Shown in pieces: positions 34,920-44,613 of a stretch of 64,000 nt of DNA. The translations under genes were made by a program, and so were the position numbers. The DNA comes from Branchiostoma floridae (lineage: Eukaryota; Chordata; Leptocardii; Amphioxiformes; Branchiostomatidae), in NCBI RefSeq assembly GCF_000003815.2, contig NC_049992.1, positions 14,738,603 to 14,802,602 on the forward strand, written 5' to 3'. Each line of letters opens with the position of its first letter. Within the stretch, counting starts at the first letter, position 1. Below the pieces are notes generated by a model. The model was not told the origin of the DNA and did no database searches. It saw only the letters and a program-made list of their open reading frames with translations.

Positions 34920-36616
34920 AGTACTAGTCTACAAAACTAGTGCCTACTGGTGCAGTGTAGCCATCTTCTTTACCCATCTTGCTTACTTTGCCCTCAGCAC
35001 TAAATTTTGAGCCTTCACAGGATATCTTATTTCCGGTGTCCTGAGTACAAACGAATCAACATTTCTGACATTGATTGGTTGAGGGTATCAGAATTATGAA
35101 ACACGATAGTCCGACATATATATTGCTATCATGAAGTGGAAACGTTATATGTTGACTAGAGATACGGTATGGATTTCCATATCTTTGATAACATTTGAAG
35201 ACTGAAAACTATTTCCTGTCAACATGCCTGACTCAATGCATCTATACAACACATGAGATACATGAAAGCCACGGTGACTTCAAATGTAGACTCGGTTGAG
35301 GTGTACGACCTATAGTAATATAAAAGTACGTGTACTTCAACATCAAGTTATGTCTTTGAGCAGAGCACCTTAAAATTCAAAGCCACCCCCCCTTCAAAAA
35401 ATTCCTCATGCATAAAATATAACATTAAATAGTCATTCTTGAAACTCATCAAACGGGCTTTTAGCTAAGATTTTATAATAGGGTGTCCAAACTTATTGGT
35501 GAGTCGCGGTAAGTGACTTTTGTAGGGGGGTCTGGGGGCATGCACCTTCCATGGTGCAGAGTTTTTGATGATTTTAAGTTAAAATAGTGCATTCTTAGGT
35601 ATCCCAAGAGGCAAAAATACTGATACAGATGTCACAGTAGAAGACTGTGACCACAGATGACCTTGTAGCATCCCTGGTCAATCAGAATTTCATGCTTGTC
35701 AGAGGATTTTCTCCCCAGTATAGGGCGTCCAGGGGCATCAAATTTCTTGTTATTCTAAGAAAAGGGCGTCCAGATGACGCGTTCACGCATGCCTGGCTAA
35801 AAGCCTGTCATCAAACGATGATAAATGTGTTGATATTTTCCTCTTTTATGACGTGACTTATGTGCTTATTTGCATAGTCGTGTCCCCATATCAAATTGTC
35901 CCCGATTACAATCAAGCAAAAATCTTGATAAAATCCAAGTTGATACAATGATAGTAGAAGTATATTGCAACGATGTTTTCAACGTTATAATTGTCATATA
36001 TAAATGTAACTGTAAATATTTACTCTTCCAATGCTCTGTCATTCATACCAGATGCATGCGTAATAAAAATACGTATCATTTGCCGTCGCCTCTTTTGCTT
36101 TCTCTATTTAAAGAATACTTCTTTATCCCTAATTCACAAACCAATACAGTTTTGAAAGTGTTTTGATACTGCTGTATCGATCAAGTATATTGTATACTAC
36201 TATGTGGCGACCTTTTCCTTTATATCAGGATATTGAGTCTTGGTATTCATTAGCTAATGCAACTATATAACACGCTGGGTGCGTAACAAAGCATGCATGC
36301 TTTACTACGTTGCTGCGACTCATTTACAAAACAGTCTGGCATGCAGGCGTCGGCGACCTGCTTTTGTCGTTACTTCCGCAAGATGTCGCTGCTGTTCTAG
36401 CAGGAATTAAGCTGTTCTGTTACAGATTTGATGTAAAAATGGACGTCATCTTTCAGGCAACTTAAATCCCATGCGAACGTGCGATACAAAATGTTGGGCA
36501 AAACAAAAGTTGCCTGCATTATAATATTTAAGTGATCAGAAAGGTTTGGTATGCTGTACAAAAAATTTGATGAGTTTTGTTATTTCACATCCTCTTCAAA
36601 TACATTTCAAGCTTAC
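34920..36616. other. Intergenic, nothing recognised
   Basis: No supported gene or repeat. If the relic at 36617-37373 is a real gene, further minus-strand exons could lie here, but I could not find one with a convincing acceptor and frame. Confidence 0.35.
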
Positions 36617-36945
36617 TTGCACTAAAACATATGGCAAATCAGGATAAACATTTTCGTGTGTACGATACATAAAGGACCAACCTGAATTGCGCGTTTCAAA
36701 TGCAAGATCCTGAAACGCGCGCGAATTGGTTTCAAAATCTACCATCGTTGACGCAGCAAAAAAAGCAGGACCCACCCACGCATCTTTACACATGATACAG
36801 CCACACTTTATCGCACAATTCATCCACATAACCTGCGCGATCAGTTGCTTGACTTGCTTCCAACCTTCCAGTTCACATTCAGTCACATTGTAGTACCATC
36901 AGCTGCATTGCAGTACCATCTTCTGCCATCAGGGGGCACACCTGT
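36617..36945 (-). pseudogene. Possible decayed exon of an unknown gene, with frame-breaking duplication
   Basis: Minus strand, acceptor CTCCTTTGCAG, donor GTAAGC. The frame starts TGVPPDGRRWYCNAADGTTM and hits a stop. A second frame starts WYYNVTECELEGWKQVKQL and stays open to the donor (about 90 codons, several cysteines and tryptophans). Two near-identical 20-base phrases, GATGGTACTGCAATGCAGCT and GATGGTACTACAATGTGACT, stand in tandem at the break. One 20-base duplication explains the shift, since 329 minus 20 is divisible by three and both borders are then phase 0. No family is recognised. It could also be transposon-derived. Confidence 0.4.
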
Positions 36946-37296
36946 CTGCAAAGGAGCGTGTGGATGTAGCTATATGTATGTTATGTGAGAGGAAGGTAAG
37001 AGACTATCAGATGAGATGGATATACAGAAGATGCAAAAGAACCTGATTAAAGACGTCTGCAATTCTTATATTTACATATCAAAATGTGCTGTCAAGCATA
37101 AGTAACAGAAACAGGTGTAATAGTGGCACATGAAAAGCATGCAAACCACATGAAAATATGCAGATTTTATCAATTAAGTTCTGGCATTAATGCACAATGT
37201 AAATGGCTTCATAAAGAGAAACCAAGAAAAGACATATCATCTTAATTTCTCCTAATTCTGAAAATGTGTGTAATATGCGTAATACAGATAGCTTAC

Positions 37297-37373
37297 CCGA
37301 TAGATTAAGTCCCATAGTCTTCTCTCAGTCTGTTCTGTAGTTTGCTGAAGTTCAACCAGTCGGCGCTTTTGAG
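37297..37373 (-). pseudogene. Possible second exon of the same unknown gene
   Basis: 77 bases on the minus strand between acceptor TTTTCACGCTTGCAG and donor GTAAGC. One frame is open throughout and reads QKRRLVELQQTTEQTERRLW plus DLIYR, a charged heptad-like helix, ending at phase 0 in agreement with the next exon at 36945. Another frame, LKSADWLNFSKLQNRLREDY plus GT, ends in a stop and would join in frame with the block ending at 39628. Which frame was used is unclear. Confidence 0.35.
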
Positions 37374-37627
37374 CTGCAAGCGTGAAAAAACAACATTATG
37401 ATTCATGATTTTAAACCAGGTGAGATAAAGTTCAAATCTGGAAAGATTAAAAGTCTTTAAAATAACCCATTATAAAAATTAACTGGGTCATCGTTATTGA
37501 TAAACCAAGGAAGTCAAAGCATTTAAGCTCAAAATGAGCCGGTCAATGAATTGACTACCACCACCACCCCTCCCACCGAGAAAGCTGCTTGGGGCAGACG
37601 ATGGAAAGAACATTTTACCTTAAATGC

Positions 37628-37816
37628 ACAGTCTATTAATCTCCAAGCAGATCCCACAATGGCAGAAGATAGTACCAAACTGGCCAAGGAGTGCAGTCAG
37701 CAAGAGGTGTATATTTGCGATGTAGCGAAACACACTCCTAAGCCGGCTTCACTTCTCTGCCAGCTTTTGATGCTATCTTGTGCTACCGTAGGATCTGCTT
37801 GGAGATTACAGTCTAT
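37628..37816. mobile_element. Foldback element
   Basis: The arm AGTCTATTAATCTCCAAGCAGATCC pairs with GGATCTGCTTGGAGATTACAGTCT (quoted cores: ATTAATCTCCAAGCAGATCC and GGATCTGCTTGGAGATTACA), with weaker pairing further inside (GGCAGAAGATAGTACCAAAC). Non-coding. The open frame at 37551-37883 over it is not a gene. Confidence 0.55.
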
Positions 37817-38238
37817 CAGTACGGTACAGGACCACGTCCGTTGGCGCTACGCTTATTTCCAAGGAGTAGCCATGAATATGTAGAATTACAGACTTTGAGG
37901 GCCGTAGCGTAGACGGTATATGGATACAAAATGGCAATAAAACATTCAAAAGTGAAAAGATGAAGGCCCGTATTATGTGTCCGCCCCCACCGAGGATGGT
38001 GCGAAAGTTGGGCGGTGAAGCTACAGATTTCACCCAAAACACAAGACTCATCGCTACGGACACGAAGTCCGTTAGTGCGTAACAATTACTTTTTTCGAAA
38101 TGATTGGGACAACCTACACGAGTAAAAAATCAATAAAATTGACTATTCTATATAAAAGCTGTGGTAAAAACACATGGATGGGAAAATTTCAAGGAGGTTT
38201 CAAACTGATATTTACGGCCTCAATGCCGGGGAAAGAAG

Positions 38239-38465
38239 AAGCTTTCTCACATTAGTTAGTACGCATGTGCGGCGACAGTAATTCTAGGTAATATGTCAAA
38301 GGGTAAGGCACACAAAAAGTAAACAGTCCTTGTCTTCACCATTATTTCGATTTGCATAACAATATCCAGACGGGTTTTGTTTTCTTTTTGTGTGCCTTAC
38401 CCTTTGACATATTACCTAGATTTCCAGTCGCCGCACATGCGTACTAACTAATGTGAGAAGGCTTA
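38239..38465. mobile_element. Foldback MITE with 80-bp arms
   Basis: The left arm from TTTCTCACATTAGTTAGTAC through GTAATATGTCAAAGGGTAAG and its inverse on the right pair almost perfectly around a 60-bp loop. About 225 bp. Non-coding. Confidence 0.8.
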
Positions 38466-38739
38466 GTCTCTACAGACGGCCTTCCGCTGACAGGCTGTAC
38501 CGGCGCGGCACGGCACACAGTTAGGCAAAAAAAGCAATATTCCATGAAAGCATGTAGTTTCATGACAAACTTGAACGACTGTATAAACAAATTTTGGCCA
38601 AAGCTTTTGTATGCTAACGTTACGTTCCAGGTGGGAAATGCGGCCAACTTTCTGTCGGGGATGGTGCATTTATTACCACGGGGCGAGGGACGGACACGGT
38701 AAAGCGAATTTTTATTAAGTTTAAAGGAAAAATATTTTT

Positions 38740-39210
38740 TAGAGAGTGGCACTACTAGATTCCGGAATACGTATCACGACGATTCTGAGGCAAATTTCTA
38801 AAAAAATTTCACATTTTCGTCAAGTTACGCACTTTTGTCGGGAAATATAAGTGGCAGCTAGACACAGTGCATGCATTGTCGCGGAAAGAGAGCTAAACAC
38901 CGTTAATTAAAGTTTTCTTAAATTTTAAGAGAAAATATTAAATAAAGAGAATATTAAATAAAGAGTGACACTACTAGATTCCGGAACACTTGTCATAGCG
39001 ATTCTGAGATAAACTTCTGAGAAAACTTCACTTATTGGGCAAATTATGACGAAACATTGGATGGATTTACAGGTACACCTGACAAGAGCATTACAACACC
39101 ATTTTTTCTCTTTTCATTCGTCACAAAAAAGCTCAAGGTGCTACTACCAGGCGCTGAAGCATTTAATCCGATAATTCTGACTAAATTTTGTGCGAAGTTT
39201 CGCTGTTATG
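38740..39210. repeat. Degenerate tandem repeat, period about 219 bp
   Basis: GAGTGGCACTACTAGATTCC at 38744 recurs as GAGTGACACTACTAGATTCC at 38963, each followed by a CGATTCTGAGnnAAAnTTCT phrase. A weaker third copy starts near 39130. Non-coding. Confidence 0.6.
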
Positions 39211-39627
39211 ACCTGCTACTTCACTCGACTTGACGACTCGGGCCATCCTAGTACGAACCCAATGGCATGTTGTTTTTTTTTTTTCTCACAGATCATTCTT
39301 GACCGAAAATTAAAAAGAAAATAGGATTGAAGCTCCAATTGCACGCATCTTGTTGACCATCTGTTCCATATCCATTAAGAAAACGCAAACGTTTAGAGAC
39401 TTTAACGAAGTTACTGACAGGAAAATGTAAAATTGCAGACATATACAAACCTACGCAATGCACACGCTGTATGTAACGTTACGTGTATCACAGAGAATTT
39501 TCAACGAAATCTTGCCAGAAGCTTATCAGATTTGATATTTAGACATGACAATCTCTCTGTAAAGGTTGAACAAGTTAATATGTGGATAGAGAGTGGTATT
39601 CTACGGCTAGAAATGAGATAAGCTCAC

Positions 39628-39810
39628 CTCAAAATCCACCGCCCCACGCCTTGCAACGTCGGGGCGTCCGCCGGCAGCTGCAGGTTGTTTGTCAGTCAAG
39701 AAGCTCACGAATGGCGCCAAAAAGTCAAAGAATGCAACATCTCAATCCAGGCCTCTCATTGGTTCGCGAAAAAGAGACCGAGCTTCTGGACTGTAACATT
39801 TTGTAAGTTG
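39628..39810 (-). promoter_or_regulatory. Promoter-like CpG-rich block with first-exon donor
   Basis: On the minus strand this block holds a CCAAT box (39758-39762), a TTCGCGAAA-type site (39763-39771) and TTTTTGGCGCC (39713-39723), both like E2F sites, in a GC-rich setting. It ends with TTTTGAG followed by donor GTGAGC at 39622-39627. A frame without ATG is open from about 39738 to the donor and joins in phase with one frame of 37373. It may be the promoter and first exon of the decayed gene at 36617-37373. Confidence 0.35.
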
Positions 39811-40262
39811 GTAAGAAAGTAACAGTAGAATATTAGTTTACCTTCATTTGCCAATTCTACAAAATAAAATGAGCAACTTAAATACACATATAACGTTAGA
39901 CTTATAGAAACGATACATTGTCTCGCAAATCCTGTTTTTTGGTATATTTGTGAACATTATGATTAAAGAACATGATTTCACGAACACCCCCACAATTATT
40001 GGTTAATGCGTCGACTGTTACATTTTCTATATGGGGGTGTATAAATAAGAGAACGAAACCACTTTAAGAATTTTTCGCATTTTCTGAATTATTTTCCTTA
40101 CTGAGAGCGTTTATAATGTATCATACGGTTGCAGTTGTTGTACTATCTTTATATACAAGTTCTTATTCATTCATAATTCTACATCTTTGCGCCCACATTC
40201 CGCCCCTCTAGCCGGCAGTAGCAGCGGTCCTTTTAATCTTCACGCAGCTGTAGAAAGACAAT
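39811..40262. other. Intergenic, nothing recognised
   Basis: AT-rich spacer with no supported feature. Confidence 0.35.
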
Positions 40263-40270
40263 ATCGTAAC

Positions 40271-40698
40271 TAGGGCTGGATATCGGTACAGCGTACCGGT
40301 ACAAAACCGGTTTTTCTTATTGGACCAGTCCAGAAAAACCGGACCTGAAAAAAATTAGGTGGACCGGATGTTGGACCGATTAGAAAATTAGCAGATTATT
40401 TTATCAGGCATTCACACGTTTTGGCACTTGCATGTGGAAGAAAATAACAAGAGTGAAGTAGAGTAGAGTTTATAGTAATTCCCAGCAAGTTTTACAGCCA
40501 ATCGTACAGGTGCAGTTAGCGTTGTAGGATTTTAAAACGCCAGTTTAAGTCTAATACTCCACCAAACAGATTTCTTTGCAGTGAAATGGACCATTGGTAT
40601 GAGTCATACTGCATCAGGTCCAGGTTCAGGTCCGGACCTGATCATTTGGACCTGAACCGGACCTGGACCTGAATTTTCAGTACCGGTACCCAGCCCTA
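40271..40698. mobile_element. hAT-type MITE with perfect 8-bp target duplication
   Basis: Begins TAGGGCTGGATATCGGTAC and ends with the inverse GTACCCAGCCCTA. Both sides carry atcgtaac (40263-40270 and 40699-40706). The 8-bp duplication and TAGGGCTGG ends are diagnostic of hAT elements. It is 428 bp, with internal GGTCC/GGACC palindromes and no transposase frame. The unbroken duplication indicates a fairly recent insertion. Confidence 0.88.
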
Positions 40699-40757
40699 AT
40701 CGTAACGTTTTAGGTGCACATGTGTGCCTTCCTTTATTTGTGCAGCGTCTACTCAAA

Positions 40758-40759
<2 letters not shown>

Positions 40760-40789
<30 letters not shown>
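40760..40789. repeat. (TG)n microsatellite
   Basis: About 15 uninterrupted TG units. Confidence 0.95.
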
Positions 40790-40792
<3 letters not shown>

Positions 40793-40998
40793 TTCGTGGA
40801 AAACATTACTCGAGGTTAGTTGGGATGGATAAGATGGAATTTCCAACACACGTTCATCCAGTCGTTTACAAATGTACTTTTGGATTAGGCACCCTTGACG
40901 TAGTGTTAAATACTCTAACATGATTGAGATGTTGAAGTCTTATGATGACTCTTATGTGTTAGTGGATGTGATTGAACAGATGCATCTTATGTATGGTG

Positions 40999-41223
40999 TA
41001 ACGCTAGGTCACCTTTATCCGTGGGGTGACCTTTATCCGTTGTCTTTAAAAACATCACACTTAGGAGTATTAAGTCTGCGGACAGTGGTTTCAAATTTGC
41101 AGTATTTTCAAAATGTTCCGATTTGAAACCACCGTCTGTCGACTTCATATCCCTAAATGCGTTTTTTTTTTCTTACAAACAACGAATATAGGTTACCCTC
41201 GGATAAAGGTGAACCAGCGTTAA
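40999..41223. mobile_element. Foldback MITE
   Basis: The left end TAACGCTAGGTCACCTTTAT pairs with the inverse of ATAAAGGTGAACCAGCGTTA on the right. Inner arms around GGACAGTGGTTTCAAATTTG and its inverse also pair. About 225 bp. Non-coding. Confidence 0.75.
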
Positions 41224-43060
41224 CGACAAAAGCTGACATCGTGCGTGGACCCACAAACTGTTTCTGGTATTCCTGAGAAATTTAATTCTACTTTGAGTAT
41301 CATAATTAACACATACATGTGGTAAATTTACGTCAACATTTGATGCCGTGGGCCAATAGTTGTTGGTTTATCAAAGGACTAGTAACAGTACGGTTGTTGA
41401 TAAATAATAAACACAATAACACTGAAAACAACACAACTGACAGACTGTAATTACGTCACAAAGTGTGTTACCTACGGCCACTTGTTTATTTTATGATTTG
41501 TATGTCGAGACTGTTAACCATTCATTCTGCTTTAGTAATACGTAATACAATGTATCTATATTCGAACTAAAGCCCGAAATTGACCATGGCGTGTAATCAT
41601 TCAATCATAGGATTGACGTCTCATCAATATTCTGTAACATGTAACATGTTTACACAGGGCTTCAAATCTACAGGTGGTGGCTCCCGTGTTTTGAGACATT
41701 TTGTTATCAACGGTTACTGCACTAACAGCTGAGTGAATACGGCAATGATATTTTGAAACGCTAGTCGGTGCCTCTATACCGCTGAGATTCGGTGCACCTA
41801 GTTCCCACTATTGCTGGTATAAAGAAATAGCATTGGAAATCACTTCCCTATTCCAATTCACTTTGCGTGTTACACTAAGTAACTAAATCGCTAGATGTCG
41901 TTTTTGCACAAGCAGCAAAACTGTTCTCATCGCGCACAGAATGTACATGAAGAGAGTGTGCAGGATACGCTGTTTCATGGGAACTATAAATGTAAACTTA
42001 CTGACGTCTTTTAACAACGATAGAAACCTTCGTTGCTAAGATTACGAAATGGTATAAGCCGCACTGACTGAGCATGTGTAGCTATATCTTTTTACCGACC
42101 GCCTAGAATATATACTTTTGAGTGATTGTGCACATGTAAACACGATACCTCGATGACCATTCGTGACGTATCTGGAAAGGTCGATTTTCCTCAGTACGAT
42201 TCTGGGCTTCTCTCAATGTTCGTGACAAGACAAAGCTTGTCACTGTCATTGTCTGACCGAACATAAAATGATCTATTTCTTGTCACAAGCACATATCACA
42301 TTCAGAATGTGCGTATAGGTTACATTTGAGAAGCATTGTCTATCATTGTGAAAACATGACACTGCATTGATACCCCTACATGACCCTTATGCATAATACA
42401 TACAAACATGCATTAGTTATCATGACACCTGCACAAGTACCTTGCAACCCAGTATGGTAACGACAGTAACCTATAGACGTACATGTAGCTCTGTAACCTA
42501 AAAATGTCCCATGTTATCTTGTACCCTTTCTGACGCACTAACAAGCTACAGTGTCCCAGTTTTTTTCTTCTCCCAGTGAACTACGTAGACATGATATATT
42601 GACTCTCGTCTTATCTGAGTGTGTGCCATATGCTTCTCGCCAATGGCTGGGCGTCTCTGGGGTTTCCAAAGGTCAGAGTCATTTCGTGCGAGGACATGTT
42701 GCCACGTGCACTGTCTGCCTCTTGTGTATTCAGAACACCTCAATAAGTGTCTGTTTGACTCGGCATCTGCCTCCCAAAGCCTTTCAAGTCTCTCGCTGTT
42801 GCCATGAGGCGGTTTAACATTTGAGTACTTTGGGATTCAGGGCGTCGCTCTCTTACAAACAGCATTACATTTCTGCACCCATAGGTCTATTCAGAAAGCG
42901 TAGAATATTAGATTTGAAAATCCATAGCAATTTGTCAGCCCCGAAGGTCATTTCATCAACGATTGGGACTTTCGTCAGCTAAAGAGCGGCGAATTGGACT
43001 ACGCAGGCCCGTCTGCTGAATTGTCAAGTATTCTACACAATTATGAGGAAAGAAAATGAA
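41224..43060. other. Intergenic, nothing recognised
   Basis: No supported gene or repeat. It lies downstream of the candidate gene B poly(A) site. Confidence 0.35.
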
Positions 43061-43074
43061 GTTAGAAAAGAAGT

Positions 43075-43080
43075 TTTATT
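43075..43080 (-). terminator. Candidate poly(A) signal of gene B
   Basis: AATAAA on the minus strand, about 1.47 kb after the gene B stop codon, followed by a T/C-rich stretch. The intervening sequence is single-copy except for one MITE, a retroposon-free poly-G run and no coding frame, so a 3' UTR of this length is plausible but unproven. Confidence 0.35.
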
Positions 43081-44102
43081 GTTCACACGTATAGGCAGAT
43101 TGATTACAACACATAATCTGTACAGTAAGTTTGTTATACATTGAGATGCCATGGATCACGGTTTACAAAAAGTTTTCTACATTTCCTTTCCACAACAACA
43201 GCGGTTTTGTACACTCAAGTCATTTTTAAAACCAACATATTTTACAGAACGTTGGACAGTTCATTAACCATTGCCCTCAAAAAAGAATTCAAACCCCACA
43301 ATAGTAAACGTAGTAAATGTGATTGGTAACTAGTGTTATAATACTTAACTTACTAAGAGACCATACGTGCACCATGATTTTTCAAATAAACAATTGATTT
43401 TCAATACTTCTTGTCTTTTCAAAAAGTTATAATCACAAGTTTGCTCGGCAAGTTGAGTTAAAGTGGAAAGAGCGTAGGCATTATATTTACAACTGCAGGT
43501 CCACAGGATATACGATGCTACTGAATAACAAGACGGCTTTTTCTCATGTACTCCCACAGCGATGTTTCGTATATTATGTACTCGCATATGTACAAGACTA
43601 ACGTATCCTTTGCTAGTCGTTTTTCATCGTAAGTATACATAATAAAATCCTCGAGACATTATCACATTGTTTCATATTGCTATGTAAGTTTGAGATTTAT
43701 GCCTTGACTTTCTTTTATGGCATGAGAAAAGATAAAATCCGTCCATATGGACGTGGCACTGCGTTATGGGCATCTGAGTTTGATACACATGATGTGGGAA
43801 CTGTCGATATCACTGCCGGCGGAGAATACACACAGTCCCATTCTACTGAATATGTTCCTGAAATGGTCGCTTCTTAATGTGACGGATTATTACACGTTAG
43901 TACCACAAACAATAGAACAGGCTCACTGTATTACATATTTACAACGGGTGTTTTCAGAACGACTCCCGTTCTACCTCCTGTAATGTCGGTTGGGTGACCA
44001 TTGTACATCTTTGCTGTAGGAATGAAGACGTTGGGTGATGTCATCGCAAGGTAGTCTTGTTCGCAGACCTTGTAGATGTGACCAGTCGTTTTCTTTTTTT
44101 TT

Positions 44103-44118
44103 GGGGGGGGGGGGGGGG
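44103..44118. repeat. Poly-G tract
   Basis: Sixteen consecutive G, next to a T run. Sequencing or assembly errors are common in such runs. It lies in the presumed 3' UTR of gene B. Confidence 0.9.
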
Positions 44119-44260
44119 CTGATTCAAGAAACTATTCATAAACAAAATCGGCCAAGTTCTCCCATTGGATCTCGGAGTCGCAGCCAATCTTGAAAATCGC
44201 AAATTAACGCTCCAAAAAATAAAAGCTCACCCCACTTAGAAGGTCTGCGAACAAAACTAA

Positions 44261-44508
44261 AAGTGCACTCCCAATGCACTTGCGCCATGCTTGCGTCACT
44301 GCGGGGTTCGAAAGGTACTCAACGAATTTCAGCCGCGATAAAGAACGGATTTTCTTATTTTTGTGTATTTTGTCGTCTTCTAGGTCATACTTTTATGTAT
44401 TACGCAATATCTAGATTATAAAAAAATTGGAGAAAATAACAAAACAGTGACGCATTGAACGAACCCCGCAATGACGCCAGCTTGACGCAAGTGCAGTGAG
44501 AGTGCACG
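44261..44508. mobile_element. Palindromic MITE, CTTGCGTCACTGCGGGGTTCG variant
   Basis: The ends AGTGCACTCCCAATGCACTT and, inverted, the right end GTGCACTCTCACTGCACTTG match. The centre carries TTTGTGTATTTTGTCGTCTT, shared with the family. It lies just downstream of the last coding exon of gene B, in the presumed 3' UTR. Confidence 0.75.
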
Positions 44509-44551
44509 TTACACGCGAGGATGCTTCCGCCCCTGTTTCCACCACCTCACG

Positions 44552-44613
44552 TTAGATACTCAGTTTTCCCTTCCCTTCAATGTTTGTAAGCTGTGCCGCC
44601 ACCGCCTTTTTCG
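44552..44613 (-). CDS. Gene B exon 8: short C-terminal exon
   Basis: 62 nt ending in TAA, acceptor TTATGTTTTCCTGCAG. Completes AKKAVAAQLTNIEGKGKLSI (residues 491-510). It aligns with the last exon of gene A and shares the G-K-x-S-I end, but the PxxPxR motif of gene A is absent. The last three residues L-S-I fit a class II PDZ ligand pattern; in gene A (R-S-I) they do not. Confidence 0.78.

Noticed and set aside
37806-38085. Two minus-strand open frames of about 85-89 codons
   Set aside because: They overlap the foldback element at 37628-37816 and its flank. They have no domain and look transposon-associated.
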